Assembly (NCBI GenBank): GCA_036510735.1
Contig: DATCDK010000225.1
Coordinates: forward strand, 1 to 64,000
DNA from: PALSA-607 sp036510735
Lineage (GTDB): Bacteria; Actinomycetota; Actinomycetes; Acidothermales; Acidothermaceae
Direction of reading: 5' to 3'
DNA: 64,000 nt
Shown piece by piece: positions 8,993-16,119 of the stretch (position 1 is its first letter; each line of letters opens with the position of its first letter). The notes beneath the pieces are model-generated. The model was given only the letters and a program-made list of their open reading frames with translations. It searched no databases and was not told the DNA's origin. Position numbers and translations under genes: made by a program.

Positions 8993-10990
8993 TTATGGAC
9001 CGAGTGCCGTTTCGGCGGAAGTCTGCACAGCCGCTGACAGGGCGGCGCTACCGCCGAAAATGTCGGCGGACGTTGTCGTTGTCTTAGCGGCGGTTAGGTA
9101 GGCAGCCACCGACTCCGAGAGCGTCGTCGGTTGGGTCAGCAGCAGCGGGCCACCGGTGGCTGCCATATACGCGCCCGCAGCCAGTGCGTCGGGAAATGTG
9201 CCGCCGCTTGCGATGCCGGCACTTGTCGCTGCGGAAAAGAACCGCTGCGCCACCGCGATTCCGGTGCCGAACCGGTCCGCGCCGACGATGGATATAGCTG
9301 TCGGGTCGGCCGCGGCAGCAGGCCCACCGATCGCGTACACGGTCGACGAATGTGCGCCGAGGTAATCGAACGTGGAGATCTCGAGGGCGCCGGGACTGGT
9401 TAACAGAATCGCGCCGTGCGCTTGTGCCGCGGCTGGCCCAGCGGTGAGGGCGTCGGCGAAGTCGCTGCCAGAAGCCAGGAAGATCGTGGTCGGATCGCCG
9501 AGTTCGTCGGCAACCGCGACCGCCGTCTCGAACCGATCCGCGCCAGCGATTCTGATCGGGCTGTAGCCGAGCGCGGTGAGTTGCGCGACGATCTGGTTAG
9601 GGATTGCGCTCGGGCCGCCGAGCAAGTACACCGCTTTGCCACGAGGCAATACGCGCCGAATCTCGGCCTCGGTTACTGCTGGCAACGCGATGCCCGAGGT
9701 GAAAAGGAGCGGCGCGTTCTTGGCGGCGGCTAGAGGAGCACCAACCAGGGCGTCGGGAAAGTTATCAGCTCGCGCCAGCACCACGGCGTTTGCGAGATTG
9801 TCCGGGTACTCGTTCGCTGAAATCGCGACCGCCGTCGCGAATCGATTCGCGCCCGCGAAGCGCGGCACGATCGGGTTCAGTGCAGTGACTGACGTGCCGA
9901 GGGACGTTGTCCATATCGAATGTGTCGTGGGGTCGACCGCCACGTCATACTGCGGCGTTCCTATCTGGATCGTGCTCGTCACAGTGTTCGTCGTCCCGTC
10001 GATCACCGTGACGTTGCCATCAGCTCCGTTTGCGGCGAACACGGTGTGACTCGAGGTATCGATTCCGATGCCGTTCAAGATGGCGCCGGCGGTGACCGTC
10101 CTGACGACCTTGTTCGTCCGTGCGTCGATGACCGAAACGGTCGCATCGTTGTTCGCAACGTACACGGTCTGCGTAGAAGGATCGAAGGCGATGCCATCGG
10201 GCAGCGCACCGACCTCGACAGACGCAAGGTAGCGCGGCGTGCCATTGACGGAGAGGACCGCTACCGTGCGCGGAAAACCCTCTTCGGTGGCATAGAGGGT
10301 TTGCGTAGCTGCGTCGTACGCCAGGGAGTCCGGCGTGTAAGCGCTGGAGCCCGTGATCGCCATGACCGCGCCGGTCACGGTATCTATCTGCGTCGCGCCG
10401 GCTACTTCGTGTCCGTCGAGGGTGACGTTGACGCTGGCATTGAACAAGCGGTGACCGACCGGGTCATCGACCAGCGTGTTGCCAGTCGACGGGAAGGCTG
10501 GGCCGTTTCCGAGATTGGGGTAAGTGGTGATGACGCTGAGCCCGGTCGGATCGATCACAGCGATGCTTGCTGGTGCGGGATTCGGAGTCTGCCTGCTCGC
10601 TGGGTCTGGTTGCGGAAAGGTTTGAAGTGCGTAGAGACGATGGGTCGTGGTGTCGACCGCCAACGCGACAACTGAGCCGGGCAGCGTCACGGTGCCAATG
10701 ACCTGTCCCGTCCGCTCGTCGAGGACGCTTAGCAACTTGTTGCTACCGACGAAGACGGTTCGCGTGCCTGGGTCGATCGCGATGGCTTGAGCCTGGACGC
10801 CGGTGGGAACCGTCGAGATCTCATAGCCGTCTGAGGATCCCGACCGCGGAAGTACCGGATTGATGATGCTCCACGCCGCTGCTGGGTGGGACTTTCCGAG
10901 CACGGCGCCGCTCGCTGCAGTGGCCACCACCAAGGCGTAGACCGCGAGTCGCCAACCGCGGCCGTGCCGCGCGACCAGACTGCCGTCCAT
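8993..10990 (-). CDS. Secreted beta-propeller protein with three cell-wall-binding (CWB2) repeats
   Basis: A 665-residue surface protein. A signal peptide (about 1-40, RGWRLAVYALVVATAASGAV) is followed by YVTN/NHL-type propeller repeats (about 45-385) with recurring AIDPGTRTVFVGSNK, AFDPSTQTVYVANND and GIDTSSHTVFAAN motifs. Three CWB2 repeats then fill about 390-665, each starting (G)A(N/D)RF.TA/GVA: FAGANRFATAVAISANEYP, RIAGADRFETAVAVADELG and SIVGADRFGTGIAVAQRF. CWB2 repeats bind cell-wall polymers in clostridia and some actinobacteria. ATG 10990 has ribosome site gggggaac. It is probably a wall-attached adhesin or binding scaffold; the ligand is unknown. Confidence 0.88.
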   Translation of the reverse strand: MDGSLVARHGRGWRLAVYALVVATAASGAVLGKSHPAAAWSIINPVLPRSGSSDGYEISTVPTGVQAQAIAIDPGTRTVFVGSNKLLSVLDERTGQVIGTVTLPGSVVALAVDTTTHRLYALQTFPQPDPASRQTPNPAPASIAVIDPTGLSVITTYPNLGNGPAFPSTGNTLVDDPVGHRLFNASVNVTLDGHEVAGATQIDTVTGAVMAITGSSAYTPDSLAYDAATQTLYATEEGFPRTVAVLSVNGTPRYLASVEVGALPDGIAFDPSTQTVYVANNDATVSVIDARTNKVVRTVTAGAILNGIGIDTSSHTVFAANGADGNVTVIDGTTNTVTSTIQIGTPQYDVAVDPTTHSIWTTSLGTSVTALNPIVPRFAGANRFATAVAISANEYPDNLANAVVLARADNFPDALVGAPLAAAKNAPLLFTSGIALPAVTEAEIRRVLPRGKAVYLLGGPSAIPNQIVAQLTALGYSPIRIAGADRFETAVAVADELGDPTTIFLASGSDFADALTAGPAAAQAHGAILLTSPGALEISTFDYLGAHSSTVYAIGGPAAAADPTAISIVGADRFGTGIAVAQRFFSAATSAGIASGGTFPDALAAGAYMAATGGPLLLTQPTTLSESVAAYLTAAKTTTTSADIFGGSAALSAAVQTSAETALGP

Positions 10991-11089
10991 TGTTCCCCCG
11001 TTGGGCGCGCTAGGTATCCGAGCGTACCGGGCTTTGCAATAACCGATGGTCCGGCCCAGTACCTGTAGGCCGGTGCGCCGATCGCGGGC

Positions 11090-11656
11090 TCAGATGCCGA
11101 TGCCGAGCCGGGCGATCGGGGCGAGGAGTTCTTGCTCCTCGTAGGCGAGGTGCGACAGCAGGATGTCGGTCAGCCGATCGACCTCGTCCTGCACCCTGCT
11201 GAGGTGTTCTGCATCGTCAACCATCGCGACGAGCGCTGCGTCGAGCCGCGTCAGCACGGCGGCCACAACCTCGTGTTCCTCGCTGAGGCGCTCAATCACC
11301 GGCGTGAGTTCTGCATCACGTGACTTGAGGTCGACGAAGAGGTTTGCGTCTTCGAGCGCGTGGTGGATCGTCAGCACCCGGCAATAGGTTGCGCAGAATG
11401 CGCCAAGCGACCAGTAGTTCTGTCGCATCGACATCTCGTTAATCAATGATCGCGCGACAGCCGCACTCGAACGACCGACTGCTACCTCGGCGACCACGTC
11501 CCGGATCTGCTCGAGTTCGGAGCGCAGATGGCCATGCACGCTGACGAGCATTTGCGCCGAAGCGCGGCCCGAGGACGTCCCAACCGCGTCGTCGTGACGC
11601 GGGGCACGAGGGCGGGTCGCTTCGTCGAGCGCTGGTTCGGTGACGGGGTCAGACAT
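11090..11656 (-). CDS. Hemerythrin HHE domain protein
   Basis: A 188-residue four-helix-bundle protein that should bind a di-iron centre. Candidate ligands are His in MLVSVHGHLRSELEQI, His/Glu in LTIHHALEDANLF, Glu/His in LSEEHEVVAAVL and His/Glu in LSHLAYEEQELLAPI. These proteins sense or handle oxygen, nitric oxide or iron. The first 30 residues are polar and probably disordered. It stands alone between the surface-protein and phosphoesterase genes on the same strand. Confidence 0.85.
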   Translation of the reverse strand: MSDPVTEPALDEATRPRAPRHDDAVGTSSGRASAQMLVSVHGHLRSELEQIRDVVAEVAVGRSSAAVARSLINEMSMRQNYWSLGAFCATYCRVLTIHHALEDANLFVDLKSRDAELTPVIERLSEEHEVVAAVLTRLDAALVAMVDDAEHLSRVQDEVDRLTDILLSHLAYEEQELLAPIARLGIGI

Positions 11657-11748
11657 CGGGTTCGCGGCTCCCGGGCGCTGGACGAGTGTCAGTCGACCCT
11701 AACCGCCCGGCCTTGGCTCGGCCTTGCGACCCAACCTCGTGCTCGCCA

Positions 11749-11795
11749 ACTGTGCGCACCAGGTGCCTGACGGTTCAGGCCCCGGTGCGCACAGT
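11749..11795 (-). terminator. Strong nested hairpin downstream of the phosphoesterase gene
   Basis: Perfect 12-bp arms actgtgcgcacc (11749-11760) and ggtgcgcacagt (11784-11795) enclose a second hairpin, gcctga-cggt-tcaggc (11765-11780). It begins 18 bp past the phosphoesterase stop (11813). There is no T-run, which is common for actinobacterial terminators. Confidence 0.7.
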
Positions 11796-11812
11796 CGACG
11801 AACGAGCTAGTG

Positions 11813-13678
11813 CTACCGCCGCCCTGATCCGAGTTGCTGGCCGGTGACGGGGTCGAGCAGGAACAGCGAATTGTCGCCTTGGTGTGATTTGAAGTCGAAG
11901 AGGTTCGACAGTGATCCCGCGATGTTGGAGAACGAGCCGGTGATGGGCGGCAGTTTCCAGTTGGTCTGGACGAACTTGGGTATCGAACTCATGTCGGTCA
12001 GCGAGTGATCCACCGAGTTCTGCTTCGCCCACGGAGAGATAGCGAGCAGTGGCAGCCGCGGGCCGTACCCACAGCGACCGTTCTCACCGGCCAACGGCTG
12101 GTTCGTCACCGTGTTGCCGCACAAACCGGTACCGGTCAGGAAGTCCTGCGGGCCGGGCGGGGTGGCAACCGATGCCGTGTTCGACGTGTTGTGCACGCCA
12201 CTGTAGACGTGGTCGTAGTACCCGTCGGAGTCGTCGTAGGTCACGACGACTGCCGTGCTTGACCAGTCGGGAGTGTGCTGGAGTGCGTTGATTTCATCGA
12301 CGACGAACTTCTGCTCGTCGATCGGGTCGGAGTAGGCCGCGTGGCCGTCCTCGTAGCCCGGTGCCTTGAGGAAACTGACGGCAGGCAGGTGGTCGGCCGA
12401 GATGTACCCGTGTGAGATCGCTCCGACGAGTGCATCGAAATCACTGGTGTCGTACTGGTGGTTCGCGGTGTCGAACTGCGGCACTCCGCCGGTGACGGTC
12501 TGGGTGTCCGTGCCGATCGCCGCAAGTGAGGTTGGTGCAAGGTGGTGTGGGTTCGCGGTCGACGCGTAGTACTGGAACGGCTCGTGGTGAGGGATGTAGT
12601 CGTCCTTGTTTCCATAGTTCGTCGGACCGGCGGCGGTTCCGCCGGTGCCGCCCAGTGCCGGACCGACCGGATGCACCGCATTGCACAGCCCCTGGTCGGA
12701 CGCCGGGGCCACCGCAAACTTGCCCTTGAACTCGTCAGGCGTGAACGTGCTCGTCGGCTGAGGGCTGCCGGCGGTCGCCGTCGCGAAGGTGGTGGTTGGC
12801 CCGAAACCACCCTGGAACCAGCCCCAGCTGAGGCCGGACGCATTGAGTTCGTCGCCGATATTCGCACCTGTCAGCGAGACGGCGTCCCTCGTCGAGCAGT
12901 CGTCGTAGTACGGCTGGGCGTCTGACACGAGTGAGAAGCCACCCTTGCCGTCGCTCACGGTGTCGCCGTCAGTTGCCGCACCGTTGATCTGCAGGCCGAC
13001 GTTTCCGGTGTCACCGGAAACGAGATTGATCGCGCCCGGGGCGGAAGGACCAAATGTGGCGCCGAAATAGTTGTCGCTCATCGCGAACTGCTGCGCGTAA
13101 TTCCACATTGCGGTGACGGTGTTGCCGTCGTAGTAGTTCATGACGTCGTCCCCGCTACACGGCTGACCCGTCGGGCTCTTCCCGCTGGCGGTCCCCACGG
13201 TCGTGATGAACTTGTCCATCTTGCCGCCGTCGAACGCCTTCTGCTCGTCGTTGTAGTCGTGGTCCTGGTCACACGTCAGAATCCCGTTGACCGTTGCGGG
13301 ATCGAGCCGCGCTGGATTGACCTGGTTGTTTGCGGCGTCCTTGTTCGGGTTGTTCGTCAGCAACGTGCCGACGCCGCCGACGCCTTTGGTGTCGGCGAGG
13401 TTGTTGACCTTCGGTGTGCCGTGGGCCGCGTGGAAGGTCTGTCCTGAGGTGTTGGTGGCATTGGGATACGTGCCGAAGTAGTGATCGAACGACACGTTCT
13501 CCTGGAAGATCACGACCAGGTGCTTGATCGGTGTGGCGGTCGAACCCGTGGTGGGTGCGGTTGGCTGCACGGCGCTAGCAGCCACAGGGAGGCTGAGCGC
13601 GAGCGTGGATCCGACGATTGCCGTCGCCGTTCCGAGTCTGCGGAGCCTCGACTTCCCCTTGCGCGGGCTGATGTGCAT
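11813..13678 (-). CDS. Secreted phosphoesterase (phospholipase C / acid phosphatase family)
   Basis: A 621-residue exported enzyme of the alkaline-phosphatase-like phosphoesterase family (PF04185), which cleaves phosphate esters, including phospholipids. The basic N-terminus HISPRKGKSRLRRLG and hydrophobic core ending LSLPVAASAV form a signal peptide. The family hallmark HLVVIFQENVSFDHYFGTYP follows (about 53-72). Metal-site regions GHAAYSDPIDE and VVVTYDDSDGYYDHV lie toward the C-terminus. The start is ATG 13678, chosen for its excellent ribosome site (gaggagacc); the frame is open slightly further upstream. A three-unit PhoP-box-like element lies at 13766-13798, so induction by phosphate starvation is likely. 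Confidence 0.87.
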   Translation of the reverse strand: MHISPRKGKSRLRRLGTATAIVGSTLALSLPVAASAVQPTAPTTGSTATPIKHLVVIFQENVSFDHYFGTYPNATNTSGQTFHAAHGTPKVNNLADTKGVGGVGTLLTNNPNKDAANNQVNPARLDPATVNGILTCDQDHDYNDEQKAFDGGKMDKFITTVGTASGKSPTGQPCSGDDVMNYYDGNTVTAMWNYAQQFAMSDNYFGATFGPSAPGAINLVSGDTGNVGLQINGAATDGDTVSDGKGGFSLVSDAQPYYDDCSTRDAVSLTGANIGDELNASGLSWGWFQGGFGPTTTFATATAGSPQPTSTFTPDEFKGKFAVAPASDQGLCNAVHPVGPALGGTGGTAAGPTNYGNKDDYIPHHEPFQYYASTANPHHLAPTSLAAIGTDTQTVTGGVPQFDTANHQYDTSDFDALVGAISHGYISADHLPAVSFLKAPGYEDGHAAYSDPIDEQKFVVDEINALQHTPDWSSTAVVVTYDDSDGYYDHVYSGVHNTSNTASVATPPGPQDFLTGTGLCGNTVTNQPLAGENGRCGYGPRLPLLAISPWAKQNSVDHSLTDMSSIPKFVQTNWKLPPITGSFSNIAGSLSNLFDFKSHQGDNSLFLLDPVTGQQLGSGRR

Positions 13679-13765
13679 GGCGGTCTCCTCACTGACCGCC
13701 CTCGCGGCGGCCATAACCAACACCCGACCTGACGTTGGTAGCCGCCGGGGTGATTCCTGTTGGAT

Positions 13766-13798
13766 TGCACGTAACCGTTCGGTGAACGGAAAGTGACC
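13766..13798 (-). promoter_or_regulatory. Candidate PhoP (PHO) box, three 11-nt direct repeats
   Basis: On the minus strand three contiguous 11-nt units read GGTCACTTTCC, GTTCACCGAAC and GGTTACGTGCA. Streptomyces PhoP binds 11-nt direct repeat units whose first seven bases resemble GTTCACC; the first two units match well and the third weakly. The element lies about 90-120 nt upstream of the secreted phosphoesterase start, a gene class typically in the PHO regulon. Confidence 0.5.
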
Positions 13799-13837
13799 TG
13801 CATTGACCCCGAGGCCGAAGGGCGGAATGCGAGGCGC

Positions 13838-14776
13838 TCAGTGTCGCGCGTGGGAGCGAGCCTGCTCGACGAGCGCGCGCAGGTCTCCCACCGGGCCGAG
13901 GTGTTGGAGCTTGTCGGGATTGATCACTGCGTGAATCGCCTGCACCTGGCCGTCGGCGATGTCGAGGCTCAGCACGCCGAGGATCAGGCCGTCGTCCGTG
14001 GTGAAGATCATGCCCGGCTCGCCATTGACGTTCAGCGGCCTCGAGACCATGCCCATCTCCGCGCCCAGACCGCCCAGGCCGCGCATGAAGCGGGCGACGT
14101 TGACGGCTCCGACGACCGCGCGCGCGACGGCGGGCGCCTTACCGCCGCCGTCCCCGGTGAAGGTGACGTCAGCGGCGAGCATGGTCTGTAAGCCGGCAAC
14201 GTCGCCTGACTCGACTGCCGCGAAGAACCGGATGGCAAGTTCGCGCTTCTGCTCGCGCGATGCTTCGTAGCGCGGTCGTCGCTCGTCGATGTGCTTGCGA
14301 GCGCGCACGAGCAGTTGCCGACAATTGCCGGAGCTCTTGCCAACAACGGTCGCGATCTCGTCGAACTCATACGCGAAAACGTCGCGCAGCAAGAACACTG
14401 CGCGCTCGGTCGGCGACAACGTCTCTAGCAGGACGAGAAATGCCGTCGACAACGAGTCGGCTATGTCGGCATGTGCTGAGACGTCCGGCATCGGGTCGGT
14501 AAGTAGCGGTTCGGGCAACCACATCCCGACGTATGTTTCGCGTTGCACGCGTGCAGATTTCAAGTGGTCGAGTGAGAGCCGCGTCGCGATCGACGCTAGG
14601 TAAGGACGTGTCGAATCGACCACGACGCCATCGTCGATCGCGCGCCCATAGCGCACGAATGACTCCTGTACGACATCCTCGGCGTCGCTCACGCTGCCGA
14701 GCATGCGGTAGGCGATCGAGAAGAGTAACGGACGCAGTTCGGTATACGTGCGCGCCAGCTCGTCGTCGTCCGACAT
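13838..14776 (-). CDS. ECF41-type RNA polymerase sigma factor with SnoaL-like C-terminal domain
   Basis: A 312-residue extracytoplasmic-function sigma factor. Region 2 (about 10-80) includes LLFSIAYRMLGSVSDAEDVVQ and region 4 (about 110-160) includes LSPTERAVFLLRDVFAYEFDEIA. A SnoaL-like domain of about 130 residues follows. Three ECF41 hallmarks are present: WLPEPLLTDP in the linker, DGGGK and NPDKL in the C-terminal domain, which acts as a built-in regulator in this group instead of an anti-sigma factor. ATG 14776 has ribosome site gggaggt. It is divergent from an NAD-dependent epimerase, the expected ECF41 partner class, and both promoters match the ECF41 consensus. Confidence 0.93.
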   Translation of the reverse strand: MSDDDELARTYTELRPLLFSIAYRMLGSVSDAEDVVQESFVRYGRAIDDGVVVDSTRPYLASIATRLSLDHLKSARVQRETYVGMWLPEPLLTDPMPDVSAHADIADSLSTAFLVLLETLSPTERAVFLLRDVFAYEFDEIATVVGKSSGNCRQLLVRARKHIDERRPRYEASREQKRELAIRFFAAVESGDVAGLQTMLAADVTFTGDGGGKAPAVARAVVGAVNVARFMRGLGGLGAEMGMVSRPLNVNGEPGMIFTTDDGLILGVLSLDIADGQVQAIHAVINPDKLQHLGPVGDLRALVEQARSHARH

Positions 14777-14800
14777 GGTCTACCTCCCTCGCCACCGTAA

Positions 14801-14827
14801 GACGATTTCGCCGGCTCGCCAGTGACA
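14801..14827 (-). promoter_or_regulatory. ECF41-type promoter of the sigma-factor gene
   Basis: Minus strand: -35 TGTCACT (14827-14821), 16-nt spacer, -10 CGTC (14804-14801), 25 nt from the start codon. It matches the published ECF41 motif TGTCACA-N16-CGTC with one change, implying self-activation. Confidence 0.8.
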
Positions 14828-14833
14828 AACCGT

Positions 14834-14860
14834 TGTCACAGGGCCGAATGCCGCCTCGTC
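14834..14860 (+). promoter_or_regulatory. ECF41-type promoter of the epimerase gene
   Basis: -35 TGTCACA (14834-14840), exactly 16 nt, -10 CGTC (14857-14860), 33 nt before the ATG. A perfect match to the ECF41 motif TGTCACA-N16-CGTC. The -35 boxes of the two divergent promoters face each other 6 nt apart. Confidence 0.85.
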
Positions 14861-14893
14861 TCATACGTGGGACTACGAAATCGGAGGCGTGTC

Positions 14894-15802
14894 ATGAGGG
14901 TTTTTCTTGCAGGCGCAAGCGGTGCGATCGGACGCCGATTGGTGCCGCTGTTGGTGTCGACTGGCCACCAGGTCACCGGCACCACGACCACCCCTACCAA
15001 GATCGACCAGCTCGCGCGGCTCGGCGCTGATGCGGTGCAACTTGATCTGCTCGACGCTGCCGCGACGAGGCGCGCGGTCGCTGATGCGAAGCCCGACGTG
15101 ATCGTGCATCAGGCAACCGCGCTGGCGAACTTGGGAAAGAGCTCGCGCAATCTCGGCAAGGCGTTCGCGGCCACGAACCAGCTGCGCACGGTGGGAACGA
15201 AGAACCTGCTCGATGCTGCATGGGATGTTGGAGTCGGTCGCTTCGTCGCACAGGGTTTCTGTGCGTTCGGGTTCGCACGCGCTGCGCGCTTGGACAGCGA
15301 CGCGCCAGCCGGTCTGGTCGCTGGCCGTGACGCGATGCGATCACTCGACGACGCGGTGCTCGAGCGTGGTGGGGTGGTGCTCAGCTACGGCGGCCTCTAC
15401 GGACCCGGCACGTCGCTGGCCCGTGACGGAGAACAGACCGCGATGATCCGCCGGCGGCTGCTGCCGATCATCGGTTCGGGAGACACCATCGTCCAGTTCC
15501 TGCACATTGATGACGCTGCGACCGCAACTTTGGCCGCACTCACTCGGGGCGAAGGTCGCTACGACGTCGTTGACGATGAGCCGGTCGCCTTGCGGGAATG
15601 GGTTCCTGCGACGGCATCAATGGTGGGTGCCAAGCCGCCGCGGCATCTCCCGGTGTGGCTGGCGAAGCTGGTCGGTGGTGACGGCGTGGCGCTGATGACG
15701 GTCGAGGCGCCGGCTACCTCGAACGCGCGCGCGAAGGCGGACTTGAGGTGGAAGCCGGCATACCCCTCATGGCGCGAGGGACTCGCGCTAGAGCTCAGCT
15801 GA
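14894..15802 (+). CDS. NAD-dependent epimerase/dehydratase (extended SDR), ECF41 partner
   Basis: A 302-residue Rossmann-fold oxidoreductase. The NAD(P)-binding motif GASGAIGRRL (about 7-16) opens the protein, and VIVHQATALANL follows in the middle. SYGGLYGPG replaces the classical YxxxK region with Tyr, and FLHIDDAATATLAAL (about 198-212) is typical of this atypical-SDR group. ATG 14894 has ribosome site ggagg; the longer frame upstream overlaps the promoter and is ignored. Regulation by the adjacent ECF41 sigma factor is strongly suggested by the promoter. ECF41 targets are typically carboxymuconolactone decarboxylases, oxidoreductases or epimerases of unknown substrate. Confidence 0.88.
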   Translation: MRVFLAGASGAIGRRLVPLLVSTGHQVTGTTTTPTKIDQLARLGADAVQLDLLDAAATRRAVADAKPDVIVHQATALANLGKSSRNLGKAFAATNQLRTVGTKNLLDAAWDVGVGRFVAQGFCAFGFARAARLDSDAPAGLVAGRDAMRSLDDAVLERGGVVLSYGGLYGPGTSLARDGEQTAMIRRRLLPIIGSGDTIVQFLHIDDAATATLAALTRGEGRYDVVDDEPVALREWVPATASMVGAKPPRHLPVWLAKLVGGDGVALMTVEAPATSNARAKADLRWKPAYPSWREGLALELS

Positions 15803-16030
15803 TCGTCGTCGGTCCGCTGCTTCGTCGAGGGCTGCGCCGACGCGGGCAGCATGCGCGCGAAGTCCACGCGAGGCATACGGGGATCGGCGATCGCGCTGCG
15901 CCAGAAATTCGAGCGTGTCCGCAACGCCTTGGGCGTAGGCCTCTTTGCGCACATAGCGGGCGATGAGGTTGTGGCGGCACAGCGCGTCGGAGAGTTTGTC
16001 CCTGCTGACGATGGCTTCGGATTTCTCCAC
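15788..16030 (-). CDS. Small hypothetical protein (80 aa)
   Basis: Not recognised. The predicted protein is basic and helical (DKLSDALCRHNLIARYVRKE, then VADTLEFLAQRDRR) with a positively charged end. The same frame continues upstream antisense to nhaA, but that part looks like a shadow. The chosen start is GTG 16030 with a modest tggaagc site; ATG at 16090 is an alternative. It lies 89 bp downstream of nhaA on the same strand and its last codons overlap the end of the convergent epimerase gene by 15 bp. It could be a small regulator of the nhaA unit or spurious. Confidence 0.45.
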   Translation of the reverse strand: MEKSEAIVSRDKLSDALCRHNLIARYVRKEAYAQGVADTLEFLAQRDRRSPYASRGLRAHAARVGAALDEAADRRRSAEL

Positions 16031-16119
16031 GCTTCCACGGTAGCGGCGAAGGCTGTCGCAGGGAGGCGGGAGAAGCCGGTACCGCCACATGCGCGTGAAC
16101 TCCACCCGTTCGGCTTGGC

